Below are positions 13,001 to 26,119 of a stretch of 64,000 nucleotides of DNA, piece after piece. This DNA comes from Mesocentrotus franciscanus (Eukaryota > Echinodermata > Echinoidea > Camarodonta > Strongylocentrotidae): contig CP137667.1 of the NCBI GenBank assembly GCA_037976565.1, positions 30,804,459 through 30,868,458 of the forward strand, in the 5' to 3' direction. Positions within the stretch are counted from its first letter, which is position 1, and each line of letters opens with the position of its first letter. Position numbers and translations under genes: made by a program. The notes beneath the pieces are model-generated. The model did no database searches, had not been told where the DNA came from, and was given only the letters and a program-made list of their open reading frames with translations.

Positions 13001-16000
13001 CCATATTGGTCTTCATACCATCTGAAGAGCCGTATCAACTTTTCATGACACCGTTTTGAGTACAATGCCAACTGGAATGTTGTTTCCAAGGGTTTCAGCT
13101 CCTGCATTAAAATAGTGTAATAAACATAAGAATCAGCCAAATGGACATAATTATTTATTATATATTTATTATTATAAAATAATCTACGTTGAAATTATTG
13201 GGAAAGGTTGGTTAGGTAAAATAATAATATTGTGTAGTGGCGTTGTTTATGAATCAGTTAAAAGCTAAGAAATTCATTAAATCTAATTAAGAAGCATATA
13301 TAGTGAAAGCAATGATAATATAACCACACGTGACTTCACTGACATGTGCCACCAATCTTTTGGTCCATTGTAAAAGCAATCATTATACCGGATATTGCTT
13401 TTATATATTTCGGTAATATGGGACTTTAAAGGTACTACAGTATGTCCAATTTGCAGGCCCCAAAAAAAGAAAAGGTTAAATTCCAACGGCATTTGAAATA
13501 TAATATTAATTTAGAACTTCCCTAAAAGGGGGCTTGAATATGTCTTTAAATTGGAAAATAACGACCATTAGTTGTCGAATCAAATGGTTGTACGTTTTGT
13601 GCTGCGCAAAGATTCAATTAGTTTAATTTTGGCCATTACACGAAGTGGGTTATTGATGTAGACAAATGCTCATGCACCCTTTACAGCTCATTTTATGTAT
13701 GTTATTACCAAAGAGAAAAAAAGCAAGTCAGTCACTCAATAGTGTCTGACAGTGAAGTCTAGCAAGTAAACGGGTTTCCTTGCATAATTTGAATATTAGG
13801 ACACTGCTAACGTTTAAATTTCACAGATAGGACATACATGACGTATTCATAATTCCTGCAAAGTTCTACAGAATTTGATGTTTGCTGCAAAAGGGACATA
13901 GTATCTTTAAGTTTTACATTTATTTTATTTTTATCTTTTTTGTCTTTTCACAGGCTAAAGAAATAACAAATAAAATGTATGCGCAAATTAGCTCCAGTGC
14001 CATCTTCCTTTCTTTTTTTTTGGACAGTGGTTTTTTGGGGAGTGGTTTTAAGCTACTGAGAGCCCTAATGGTTTTTGTTAATTTACGCTAAAGCATAACA
14101 AAGGTGGTTAAAGCTGGTTCTCTACTGTATGGGGGGGGGGTTACTTACATCCCCCTTGGAAAAATGTTGGGAAAATGTTCAAAAAATGACGATTAAATGT
14201 ATCTCATAATTCTTTATTTTTTACTTCAAGCTTTTAATTCACTGTAAAAAAAAAAACTTCTTAAACTAAAAATATAATTTTTTTCAATATCCTATTTTAA
14301 TACTGATGTAAGAAAACTGGCTGGTGCTGCTCAGACGTTGCCAATAGGACCTATACCCTGAAACGACCAATATACCGCAAATTGTAATTCACAAGAAATA
14401 AATTAATAAAACCTTCTGGGAGAATCACATGCATTACAGTGGTTTCGCAGAATAGACTGGAAACTAAATTAAATATTTTTACCTTTCTTGAAGAAGTTAC
14501 AATCCCTAGCGACGCCGCAGCTCGAGGCCGCCATTCCAATTTTACATTATTGGGGGGCTCCTCGGTCTCATCGATGTCATGCATGGCATAAAGCAGTCTT
14601 CTGCATACATTCACTTTCGCTTGAAGTGTTGGGATGTCGTCTATTAAGAGGCTCTGTTCTTGTTGGAATAGTGCTCCAACCTGCAGTGCCTCTGTTGGTG
14701 TGAGCCCTTCATGTACCTGAACAAGGACCCGTCTGTAGCAGGAATATAAAGAGAGAACATTATACATACATTGCTCATTTTTAGCAGAGTCAATGATAAA
14801 ATGTACATTTATGTCTGCATGTACAGGATGTACATGTAAAAACGGTTATTTTGCATTACAAAACATTTGTTTTTCTTGTTGTAGGCAAGAAGTTTATAAT
14901 AGTATTTCACCTAAATTTCGGTAAGCAAAATATCAGTATTATTTGTATTTTTAAAGGAAACTTTTTGTGTGCATGATTCTGACTTTTGCAAAGGGATGTA
15001 AATCATGATTGCAAACATCTGTTGACGTTTTGAAGCTCCTAACTCAAAATCCTGAGCTTACCATGCCAATTCAAACAAACACATGAAAACTAAGTCCACA
15101 GCAAAAGATGCTTTTTTAAATTTGTTTTAAAGAAGAATTTTGCATGATAAAGTCAATTACAAAATATAAAGTTCCAATGCAGAAGATTTGATAATTCAAT
15201 TGTACCAACTACCTGAAAAAATAATTTGAATAATGCTAAAAAGTATCAAATTAACCTCAAAGATGTTTATCTGGCATTCTATAGGTCAATGGTTTATTAC
15301 ATAAAGGAAATAAGGATAAGATTTAGGTGCTTGCGCAGAACGGAACTCCCAGTTGGGTTCCATGGGAGCCCTTACATTGACAAGCGTGTACGGGTTTGTT
15401 GAGTATAGTCTATATACCCACGAGTCGCTTTTGTGCCTATAAAAAGTGTAATTCATCCTCCAATATCTTTTTATAGAAGTACTATTTGAAGGCCATAATT
15501 TTAATATAGTATATGACATGGACCCTCTCACAAACAGTAAAATATTTTGGTATACTTTAAGCAATGAGTTTAATCAGAGATCAAGAAATTAGGTTGAAGG
15601 TAAATGTTTTATGAGAATTTTGTTTTCTTCACATATTTGCAAGTCCTTACTCTAATTGTGTGAGATTGAACAAACTGAATCCACAATGTTGGTAACACAG
15701 TACAGTGACTAAGAAGCACTGTTGCAATGGTAAATAAGCTGGCGAATGTTTGTTTCAGTGCTAATTTATGGCAACATAATAACATCAAAGCTTCTACTTC
15801 CCCTCCCAAGGCAGAAGTAGAAATGAATCTAATTTAAACACACATACCTGTCATCGTTAGACAAGTCCAGCAAAGCTTCAAACAAACTATATCCACCAAG
15901 AAGAACGTATGAGGATTCCTCAGCATTTTCCTGATCCCATGACCCTTCTACAAGTACTGGTAGTAGCGGCAGTTGAATCCCCTTGTTGGCTTTTAAGGCT

Positions 16001-17956
16001 GCCTTGAAGGCTTCCACCCTACAGTGAGACGATTGGACAAGCGTGAACTCTCTAGAGGCTCTCTTTAAAGTCCTTAGGGGAACCTCAACAACTCCTAGTA
16101 ATTTGAAAAAATTGTATAGGAACAAAAACATGAAAATAAATACAGAAATGTAGTTGCCATTATTTAAGAGCCTGGAGAAATGTAATAAACTCTACATGTA
16201 ATTAACAATAAAAATTACATTTTGAATGGCAATACTAGGTGGTAAATTGACAGACTGAAAGTGCAATTGGAAGAGTTTACTCTCAATTCTTGTTTATACA
16301 TTGTAAATATAAATTTGTGAGACCAATAAAAAACTTAATATTCAAAAACAGAAACATTAGTTACACTTTGATGAGAATATTTTGTATAATTTTATTCAAA
16401 AATCTCTTTTTCCTTGCAAAACATCTTCACCAGTGTACATGTACATGTACATGTACTCTTTCCCTCAAAAGCATCCCAGTATTTTCTTTTGCAAATAAAA
16501 CATACAAATAGAGAGAGCAAAAACTAAGGGTAAAATTGGCAATACACTTTGGACACTGAAATACCCATTATCAAGAACCAAAATTAGTTTTTTTAATTCA
16601 TCATCCTGTGAAGTGGGAAAATCTTCACCATTGTATAGTTTCACAAATGTCCCTTAAAGGAAATCCAACCTTAATAGGCAAGAGAGAAAATTACTCTTAA
16701 AGACCTGTCAATGCAATGCGTGAAGGAAATCAGACCAAGAATCTTTTGTTTATACTAGCTGTAGTTGTTAGCACTACACTTACTGTCACTTATAACTTGG
16801 ATGAACTGTTAACGTTAGTCATGAAGTGCTGGGCTACGTACTTTTCCTAAGTGCTTCACCATACAAGATGATTAAACATATTTTTCCATATAATGAACAA
16901 TTCAGGATAATCTATTCTTTTTACATGACCTACATGTATATATGCTAGCCATAATATTTTATGAGTCAAGCCCCCAACTGAGAAGGCACTTAATTTGGAG
17001 AAAAGGGAATGTTCATAACTTCCTTATCATAGAGCCCAATTTATTTCAAACTTTTATCACTCTGTTTTTCTTAAAAAGTTACATGTAGTTATTTTTTCCC
17101 GTTTCCCTACAAATGATGTTAGTAAAAGGGATGACCTGCCTTTTAGATATACATGTAGGTTTATTATTTGCCTGAAAATTATTAAATGTAATTAAATAAT
17201 ATCGACTGGCCTTGATAGCGATATGACATTTATTGCCCAAATTAAGTCATATCGGCCGAGGCTTCAGCAGAGGGTGATAATGAGGGCAATATACATTGTA
17301 CATGTATAAAAGTCATCGCTCATTCATGGCAAGTGCTTTTTATTATTATTATTATTATCATGAACTATAAGTTAACTATTATTTAAGTGCTAAGTGGAAT
17401 TTATATTAGTTCATGTGGGTAAAAATATGTATCACTTATAGACCTCTAATGTAGCGCAATTTTCTACTGCTGCCATGCATCTACAGTGAATTGTGCACAT
17501 TATCGGGAGGGTATAAGAGCGCAAGAACACGCGTAAAGATGCTAAGGGGAATTTAAAATTTTGCCAAGAGGACAACTTTCTTTGTTGGACATATATACAC
17601 CCCCTAAGTTAGCAATAAGAGAAATACATATATTTATATATATTTCTAAATTGTGCTCCATCATCTTGTCCTTTGTTTTTAATCTAGAGCAAATTGATTT
17701 ATTATTGATCAAAAAGATAATCTCACCTTTGAATTTTCCTTGAGAGTCACTGTCTTGTGTAGGTCCTCTTGTCAGCTTCTGCTTCTTTCTCCTTGGTTCT
17801 TGGGGTATCGGCGTACTCTGGAATTGTGGCTGGAACTGGAAAGCTAGATCATCAATAGTAAAGTTCTCAGTGTCTGGGAATTGTTCCCTCAAAGCCTCGA
17901 TATCTGCGTCTTCTGTAGGAAGATCGACTCACTTTTTTCCCGTTCTCCAATGTGAT
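7052..17956 (-). CDS. Second copy of the ParB-like gene, exons 10 to 2 (contig 2)
   Basis: Exons on the minus strand, in transcript order: 17727-17956 (2), 15848-16094 (3), 14483-14732 (4), 12982-13101 (5), 11880-12108 (6), 10510-10642 (7), 9755-9926 (8), 8619-8771 (9) and 7052-7164 (10). Exon order, introns and the repeats inside introns mirror contig 3. Exon 1 is missing because contig 2 ends within intron 1. Differences from contig 3: a 4-bp GATC insertion in exon 2, an intact six-C run in exon 4, one A fewer in exon 7, and 1- plus 5-bp deletions in exon 10 that cancel in frame. It is most likely the other haplotype of the same gene, not a paralogue. Confidence 0.68.
12584..12882 (+). mobile_element. 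tRNA-derived SINE (contig 2, intron 5)
   Basis: Same insertion as 2694-2993, with identical A and B boxes and ATT tail. Confidence 0.8.
13430..13906. mobile_element. TTAA-type MITE (contig 2)
   Basis: Same insertion as 3541-4024, with TTAA at 13426-13429 and 13907-13910 and a shorter internal G run. It lies in intron 4 of the contig 2 gene copy. Confidence 0.85.
16430..16457. repeat. ACATGT microsatellite
   Basis: Tandem TACATG in intron 2. The inverted partner is at 48767-48792. Shorter runs occur throughout (35905, 42695, 43335). Confidence 0.85.
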
Positions 17957-18120
17957 CTACAATGTATATGGATAACAAAATTCATTCATTGCAAAACCTT
18001 CGGATTGAGAAGGAGTCAAACTTATTTTTTTCACCAAAACAAAAATTCAAAAACATGTCTGCTATGAATCATATGGATATCTGTTCAGCTACCAGTAGTC
18101 TGTAAGGCCCTATCCCAGAT

Positions 18121-19570
18121 AACAATACGGCGTTGGGCCAACGTCGGCCACGGTCGGCACGGTCGCAGTCGGCAAGCTAACGTTGGCTGAACGTTGGGCC
18201 ATCGTCGCCATTTTTTCACTGATACACGGTGGATATATTGGTTGGCTATACGACGTTGGGCCAATGTTGGCTGAACGTTGGTCCATTGTCGCCATTTTTA
18301 CTGATAAATGGAGGCTATTGGTTGGCTATTCGACGTTGGGCCAATGTTGGCTGAACGTTGGTCCATCGTCTCAATTTGTACTGATAAATGGTGGATTTTG
18401 GTTGGCTATTCGACGTTGGGCTAACGTTGGCTAAATGTTGGTCTATATCGTCTCAATTTTTACTGATAAATGGTGGTTTTGGGTTGGCTATTCGACGTTG
18501 GGCTAACGTTGGCTCAATGTTGGTCCATCGTCTCAATTTGTACTCATAAATGGTGGATTTTGGTTGGCTATTCGACGTTGGGCTAACGTTGGCTAAACGT
18601 TGGTCCATCGACTCAATTTGTACTGATAAATGGTGCATTTTGGTTGGCTATTCGACGTTGGGCTAACGTTTGCTAAACGTTGGTCTATCGTCTCAATTTT
18701 TACTGATAAATGGTCGTTTTGGGTTGGCTATTCGACGTTGTCTAACGTTGGCTAAACGTTGGTCTATCGTCTCAATTTTTACAGACAAATGGTGGCTTTT
18801 GGTTGGCTGTTTGACGTTGGGCTAACGTTGGCTAAACGTTGGTCTATCGTCTCAATTTTTACAGATAAATGGTGCATTTTGGTTGGCTATTCGACGTTGG
18901 GCTAACGTTGGCTAAACGTTGGTCTGATCGTCTCAATTTTTACAGATAAATGGTGGCTTTTGGTTGGCTATTCGACGTTGGGCTAACGTTGGCTAAACGT
19001 TGGTCTGATCGTCTCAATTTTTACAGATAAATGGTGGCTTTTGGTTGGCTATTCGACGTTGGGCTAACGTTGGCTCAATGTTGGTCCATCGTCTCAATTT
19101 GTACTCATAATGGTGGATTTTGGTTGGCTATTAGACGTTGGGCTAACGTTGGCTAAACGTTGGTCTATCGTCTCAATTTTTACTGATAAATGGTTGTTTT
19201 TGGTTGGCTATTCGACGTTGGGCTAACGTTGGCTCAATGTTGGTCCATCACCTCAATTTTTACAGATATAACATGGTGGCTTTTGGTTGGCTATTCAACG
19301 TTGGGCTAACGTTGGCTGAACGTTAATGGTCCATCGTCTCCATTTTTTTACTGATAAATGGTGGATATTTGATGGCTAGCTATACGACAATGGGCCAATT
19401 ACGTTGGCTTAACGTTGGTCAATTGTCGCCATTTTTACAGATAAATGGTGGCTATTGCATGGTTGGCTATTCGACGTTGGGCCAATGTTGGCTGAACGTT
19501 GTTCCATCGACGTCTCCATCTTTACGGATTAATAGTGCATGGATATTGGTTGGCTTATGACGTTGGGCCA
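18121..19570. repeat. Left subterminal tandem array of Tn1, about 80-bp unit
   Basis: There are roughly 18 units of about 80 bp. Each contains GGTTGGCTATTCGACGTTGG, then CTAACGTTGGCT, AACGTTGGTC and a TCTCAATTTTTAC...ATAAATGG spacer. Core AACGTTGG motifs occur three times per unit. The outermost units are the most diverged. Confidence 0.88.
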
Positions 19571-19589
19571 ACGTAACAAATATGACCTA

Positions 19590-21855
19590 GTACCTACATC
19601 CGAGTAAGAAATTGCATGCGCGCGCATGCCCATGTGGTCACCGTCAGCCATTTCCTGTCAATTCGTCTTGATCAGTTGTCTGTAACAGTGTCACGTATAT
19701 GTAGTGAAGAAATATATATTTCTACTAGTTTTTAATAGTCTTATTATGAGACTACCAGCATCTTGGTGCCTAATGTTTACTTTAAGATTATACTCCGAGT
19801 CACAAGACAGGAAGTTCTTTGTTCTCTCCAACCACGTGTTCTGGGAGGAGCAGACTCCAGTCATTTTGAATGTCGAAGTGATGCAGTAAGGTCCGAATTA
19901 CATTAGATTGCACTTTGCAGCAAAAAGTAATTTTGTGGAACAAAGTACAGGCCCAATTCGGTAAGAATACAATATCCATTTCTATATTATGTTACTTGAT
20001 ATAATACTATAGATGCATGTATCTTAATATAATTTCAGTTAAGTTTGGTAGAATTTTATATGAGTTTCGTAAAGATGATACTAGATGTTGTACCTTTTAG
20101 GAGTAGACAAAGAAATGAGTGTGTATAATGTATAGACTATAGTGTAGAAAAGCTGAGTTATTTGTCTTTGTCAGCAGAAATTACATTACATTTTAGTGTA
20201 TTTTGAAGTAGCAAATATTCTGCAACGATGTAGATGATTACTTGTTTATTATATATAGTTCATGTCAAATTTAGATCAAAAGTAAGAGAGAAACAGTTTT
20301 CTTTGTTAGTTATATATAGGAACCGAAGTGACGGACTGCGTCGGAATGTGGCTCTGTTCACACTCATAATTATGTTTGCTTGTGTGTACTGTTTAATAGT
20401 TTACTGCATAGTTTCAATGCAGGGTGTGTTCACATAGAGATTTAATCCAGTTTAACTTTAATCTCGTGTCATGTCATAGATAATTTATATTAACGTGTAG
20501 TACCCCTACCTCCTCCAGAACACGTACATCAAAAGCACCAAGGACCCCCTCGACCTCGAGGACCTCGACCCCATGGACTCTAACGACCCCATCAACCTCT
20601 AGCTAGAACACTGTCGACCCCAACAATTACCCCAACGACCCCATCGCCCTCAACATTTAGAAATATGGGTATGTCATTTGGCATTTTATTCACTTTGTTT
20701 TTAGTTATACAATGTAGACAGGATAGATAATGCACTTTTTATTATTCCTTATAGTGGTGCCCTGCACACAAAGTTACAAATGTACTGGATTAATGTACGT
20801 TTGTGTATGACATAGGATGTTAGTATTTTTTCCTCATTATATTGAGTAACTGCAATATGTGATCACTTACAAAACTTTTCAACTAAAACAAAATCATGAA
20901 ATACTGCTTATAGCTGTATGTTTTGGAAAAAAATTCTGAATGGAGGGTGCCACAAAGAACAAAACAGAGTTAATTGATCTGTTTCTTGTATAAGCAACTA
21001 TATAACGCTATATATTTGTGTTTTTGTTTTTTACTTTAAAGCCTCTCTCAAGTATTGGGAGCCTCAAAATTCACTTCAAATTTATAATGATGTGAAAGAG
21101 GATGTCATTAAACACTGCACTCTTCTGCAAACATTTCCCCTAAAAATGTATTTGTAGACGAATATTGATAAAAGAATACAAACTTTAATACTAACTTAGG
21201 GTTTTATGTTGTATGCAGAAAACCCAAATTGTGTATTCTTTCATCCATATTCTTCTTTTAACACATATTTTGGGGGAAAATTCTATTTGCAGAAGTGCCC
21301 GGTTGCTAATAACATCCTCTTTCACATCATACCATTTAAGTGAGATTGTGACATCTATTCTTTGGCTAATGTGGGGATCTCAACACTTAAGAGGGGCCTT
21401 AAACTGTTATCAATCGAACATCTTAACACTGAGCAAGCAAATACTTTATATTGACTCTTTCTATTGAAGAATATCACTGCCATTTTACTTAAAGTGTATA
21501 TTTTCTTTGTTAAGAAGAGTGTTTGATGCCGTATTCGAATTAAACAAAACAAACATAAAAGAAATCCATTCCTTTCTCATTTCCATACTACTGGTTAATT
21601 TGCTCTAAAATTTGAACAAAGTTATTTTCATGACAAAGTACTTCTATCCATGAAATTTCATCAAAATTAGGGAGGATATGCCAATCAGGACTACTTTCTT
21701 TGAATGCCGTACTATTTGATTAATATCGTACTATTTCTGGGTGATGTTTCCATGATCTGGTTTTAAATCTTGTTTGGTTTCTTTCTTCTTTTTTTCTGCC
21801 ACAGATGCCGAAGTTGTACCACCACAAGCTAGTCAAGATTTTGATTCCGACTAAC
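19590..21855 (+). other. Possible remnants of an intron-containing gene inside Tn1
   Basis: The clearest piece is a candidate last exon at 21805-21854. The acceptor TTCTGCCACAG is followed by an open frame ending AEVVPPQASQDFDSD and TAA, a typical acidic C-terminus. A Pro-rich stretch at 20500-20650 could be another exon. I cannot join them into a model, and no transposase motif was seen. Confidence 0.25.
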
Positions 21856-22798
21856 CCATTCTTTAAAGGTCGACTGCCTTGGGAAATTTTAAGCTATTAT
21901 GCCATGTATCGAGACCTTTTTTAAGCAAGATAATAACAATTGTTTCATAAATAAACGCCTCCTTATATTTTTTACAAAATTTTTGAAAAGCTCTCCAAGT
22001 TGCCCGTCTAATGATGGACCCCGCCCCTTAAAATTCTCAGAGTTCCTCGGAATGATTGACCGAAGGATTTGTGATGTCATATCGAGAACGATCTCCGCTT
22101 AGGCGAGCTACGGTGCTTGCTAGCCAGCTCTGCATTCATATGTTTTGTACACAAGCATAAACATTAACTTTTGTATTTAAAATTGTGCTATACATCTTTA
22201 TTTGTTATTTGTGGTGGTGAAATTTCACCAATGGCCAAATTTGAAAAAGAGAGCCATACCATGAGCCAAAGAAGGTCGTAATTGATTTGAATGCCTGTAT
22301 ACAGTGTCAACTAAATGCATGCTATAAAGAATTCCAAAGGTAAGAAACAATATTTCATATATCTAAGTGACTGAATGTTTTTCGTACAACCCTTTTCTTA
22401 ATTTTAAAGAAATATTGAAAGTGGTATATTAGAGTAAAGAAACTTGTGTTTTGTCCCTTTTCAAGCTCTTCTATTTCTTTTCTTCTTTTTCAAATTTCCT
22501 CTCTTCTAATATAAACATTTAGCAATTGCTTCACTTCACACATTCAAGCAATGTATCCCTCCTGGAAAAAGGTTTATAGATGTGTTAACAATAGATATGG
22601 TGACGAAATGTATCAGCATCTCTGAAATGCCAAAGCAACAAAAAATGTTGGCAATTTCTCTGAATTTTATTTTTATTTTTATGAAAACTTGTTTACATTA
22701 ATTGCCTAGTTCCTGATACACATGAACACTTTATTAATTTCTTTATATTTTGTGCTGTACATATGTAGAGGAATCCTCCTGAAACAAGGACATTGGAA

Positions 22799-22871
22799 CC
22801 ACCCAGCAGTGTAGGGAATCTTGTCATAAACAATTATTGTTTATGACAAGATTCCCTACACTGCTGGGTGG
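22799..22871. repeat. Perfect 73-nt inverted repeat (hairpin) in Tn1
   Basis: 36-base arms starting CCACCCAGCAGTGTAGGGAA are perfectly self-complementary around a single central T. No mismatches were seen. The location is about 950 bases after the candidate last exon. Confidence 0.92.
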
Positions 22872-23639
22872 TATTATAGTGTTCGTCTGCCAGAAAGTTT
22901 GTTTTGTTTTACTCGGGAAGTAGTGAGGATTGTTTATAATATTCGTACAATGTTATGTCAGTATGTTTGGTTGTGTTAAGTGTAAGTGACACTTCATTTT
23001 ATAACAGCTCATATCGTCCTAGCATTCATTGACAGTATATTGTGACACAGTGAGATACCTTGAACTTGAAACTATGATTACATCTTGTTTGTTCTCAATC
23101 GAAAGTACCAAAGAAAAATGTACAAGAATTGTATTCGTATTTACAACAGTTTGTTTATTACACATAAAATAAAGTATGTTTCATCACAAAATCAGTTTAT
23201 TTTCCTTGTTCTTTTTTTGCAAGGGGGCCGGGATGTATTCAGAGCAAATCTTAAAAAGCAAGACGGTGAACTTTTCATTACAATTGGACAAATAAGTTAT
23301 TATCAAGTTTTGATAGTGATTAAATTATTAAAATGTACCAGAAAATAGACATGACGAAATTAAAATAACATGTCCCCCCTGCTGCAATATTGTTATTATA
23401 CATATGTTCCAGAGGGATGTAAGTCGAGTTCTATAATGATATTTTTTTAATTACTGTCCGATTTTGATGAAATTGTTACTTTTTCATTTTATTGATTTTG
23501 CTCTGTTTATTTATTTAACCCAATCTTAAATTACCTGGCTTTTCCTTGTCACGTTGTGATGCATGTGTTTGAATGATTGTACATTTCCGATGTAGTATGA
23601 TCTTGACGATGTTCTTATGAACGGACGAATATGTTGTTG

Positions 23640-24485
23640 AGTTGGTGTTGGTAATGTCAGAAGGATGTTGGCATGAACTGGAAAGGGGTAGGTACAACGT
23701 CGGAACATGGTGGGTTAGGGGTTGGCATACCGTTGGTCAAACGTCGGGGGGACGTCGGCACATGGTGGAAAATGGGTTGGCATAACGTTGCTTCTACGTC
23801 GGCACATGGTGGAAAAGGGGTTGGCATAACGTTGGTCCAACATCGACACATGGTGGAATTGGGGTTGGCATAACGTTGATCCAACGTCGGCACATGGTGG
23901 GATAGGGGTTGGCATGACGTTGGTCCTACGTCGGGGGGACGTTGGCATAACGTTGGACCTACGTCGGCACATGGTTGAAAAGGGTTGGCATAACGTTGGT
24001 CCAATGTCGAGGAGACGTCGGCACATGGTGGGATAAGGGTAGGGATGACGTTGGTCCAATGTCGGAGAGACGTCGGCATACGGTGGAAAAGAGGTTGGCA
24101 TAACGTTGGTCCTACGTCGGCACATGGTGGGATAAGGGTAGGGATGACGTTGGTCCAATGTCGGAGAGACGTCGGCATACGGTGGAAAAGAGGTTGGCAT
24201 AACGTTGGTCCTACGTCGGCACATGGTTAACAAAGGGTTGGGATGACGTTGGTCCAATGTCGGAGAGACGTCGGCATACGGTGGAAAAGAGGTTGGCATA
24301 ACGTTGGTTCAATGTCGGGAGGACATCGGCACATGGTGGGCTAGGGGTTGGCATAACGTTGGCCCGATGTTGGCTTAATGTCATTTTTTCGCTAACGAGC
24401 CAACGTTGGCCCGCCGGCAAGAAAGCCGTCGGCCCGACATCATGTTGGCGACGTTGGACCAACGTAACAGCTTACGTTGGCCCCA
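23640..24485. repeat. Right subterminal tandem array of Tn1, about 45-bp unit
   Basis: Units contain GGTTGGCATAACGTTGGTCC then ACGTCGGCACATGGTGG, with variants. They share the AACGTTGG core with the left array but have a different spacer. The short ORFs here (Met-Pro-Thr-rich, on the minus strand) are translations of the repeat. Confidence 0.87.
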
Positions 24486-24821
24486 CGTTGGCCTAACGTC
24501 GTATTGTTATCTGGGATATCATTACCATAACCATAAAGACCTTGAACCAAGGAGCTGTTAAATTGAAGGAGTGGAAAATCTTGTAATTTATGCAAACGTA
24601 TGTGCGAGTTCTAAAGCGTAACGATGGGACGCGTAACATTCCACTTGGCTTTGAAGTTCCATGCACTTGCCGAGCTGCTTCTACGGCGGGAAATTTGGAG
24701 GCTAGGCACCACTTTCGCATAATTTATTACATTACCGGCCGAATTTCATATTATGAAATATATATGTGGGAAACTGGGTATTGTGTTGGGAATAGTGCAG
24801 CTAACAGTTTTACACATTTAC

Positions 24822-25041
24822 TGTAAACGCGGAAAAATTCGCGGTACATTAATTTTCGCAGATTTCGCGCTAACATCGGCAAGCTCGAATTTTAGAACTC
24901 GCGAAAATATAAGCATGACTTAATTCTTATGCGTGTTTTGATCGGGCTGAATTGCGTGCAATGCGAATTTAAGAACCAGCGAATATGTTTTGGGGTCGCT
25001 CAGTGCGAAAAATTAATCGCGCTCAAATAACAGCGTTTACA
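24822..25041. mobile_element. Short MITE with TA target and CTGTAAACGC ends
   Basis: The ends TACTGTAAACGC and GCGTTTACAGTA are perfect inverted repeats, with TA on each side. The interior is unusually rich in TCGCG and TTCGCG. The inverted partner is at about 46580-46805. Confidence 0.72.
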
Positions 25042-25164
25042 GTATTACTCCGCTCTTCCTATTATTTGTGTGCCAGCGTGTTCGTTAAAGGAAAATTACA
25101 TCCTGACAAATATTCAATATTTTAGGATATTCCAATCATTTTGCAAGTTTAAATATTTCATCAT

Positions 25165-25335
25165 TTAAAGGTACTACATGTAATTCATTTGCAGGCCTAA
25201 AAATGAAAAGGTTAAATACCAACGGCATTTGAAAGACCATTAATACTAATTTATAACTGCCCTCTATACGAAAGGGTTTGAAAATGGCTTTTAGTGGGAA
25301 AATTTGTGGGAAGTTGTCAAATCGACCTAAGTGAT
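25165..25335. mobile_element. Truncated TTAA MITE
   Basis: AGGTACTACATGTAATTCA...GCAGGCC followed by the family's internal CGAAAGGGTTTGAAAATG segment; the right half is missing. The inverted partner is at about 46295-46455. Confidence 0.6.
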
Positions 25336-25732
25336 TACGTTGTTGTTGTTGTTTTTGTTTTATTGGCGTGTTTCATTCAATTATGAATATTTACGCCGAT
25401 TTCAAATCACATTAATTAAAATTAAAAAGGGAGCAGGAGAAAGAAAGAAAGAAAAAAAATCTACGCTGCTCAATTTTCCGCAATTTTTGGAGATCCCATA
25501 CAGGCTGTCAGCATAAATCGTTGACTGTTAATTATGTTTGTATTTTCTGGCCAGCCCGGTTCGGTACATTGAACAGGCTTCTCGGCTTGCATGTACATAC
25601 GTATGCGCAGCCTATAGGCCCCTCCAATACCAGCCAAGAATATGCGATGCCTGTCGGTGGGATAATTGTCTCCTTTCCGGGAAAAAGACAAAACAAAACG
25701 AAAAAAGAAGAAGAAAAAGATTGCATTTTTAA

Positions 25733-26119
25733 AGATGCAGTTCTGGTCATGAGATTGCATTGTGAAAGAAACGTTGTGGAATCGATCAGAAAAGGTTGAT
25801 CATGTAGCATATAAGTATTGGTGTGTACTGCAAGGTTCTGGAATCATCAAAATGATAAGAAATTTGGCCCAGTCTTGGTAAATTTACAAGCACTGCATGT
25901 ACACAGAAATATGTATTTCGGACTAAACGACCATGTGCGCGATATCTATTTGGTCCCAATAGATATAATAATTAACCAAATATATCAATTAGTAGGCGGT
26001 TTCCCGGCAATTTTTTTATCTTCACGTATTAGTCAAAACATATTCTTTCACATGATTGATAATGAGAGCTTCCATTTCATTTTTTGAGAGAGGGGCGTTT
26101 CCAAAACTGGTCTTTACCT
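25733..26119. mobile_element. Second copy of the 355-bp MITE family
   Basis: TTAA at 25729-25732 and 26120-26123, with the same termini, including CAGTTCTGGTCATGAG and ACTGGTCTTTACCT. It is longer than the 35255 copy because of small internal insertions. The contig 3 partner is at about 45515-45895. Confidence 0.75.

Larger units (their letters stand above)
9889..14695. repeat. Direct duplicate of 1-4799
   Basis: This block matches 1-4799 base for base except for small indels (for example the G run at 3640 and the 4455-4485 segment). It spans exons 8 to 4 of the gene, an intronic SINE and a TTAA MITE. Confidence 0.93.
18114..24515. mobile_element. Tn1: 6.4-kb transposon-like insertion, polymorphic between the two copies
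   Basis: The left end is CCCAGATAACAATACGGCG and the right end is its inverse, CGTATTGTTATCTGGG, inside an AT duplication (18112-18113 and 24516-24517). Contig 3 at 47122-47123 has the uninterrupted target with a single AT, so the boundaries are exact. Both flanks are built of GTTGG/CCAAC tandem repeats. The 3.9-kb middle has no long ORF. It holds one terminal-exon candidate and a perfect 73-nt hairpin. The 2-bp AT duplication is like that reported for ISL2EU/IS4EU elements, but no transposase is visible, so it may be non-autonomous. Confidence 0.82.

Noticed and set aside
23657..24299. Minus-strand ORFs of 173-194 codons rich in Met-Pro-Thr and Cys
   Set aside because: They translate Tn1's right subterminal repeat. 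Overlapping frames give the same periodic peptide.
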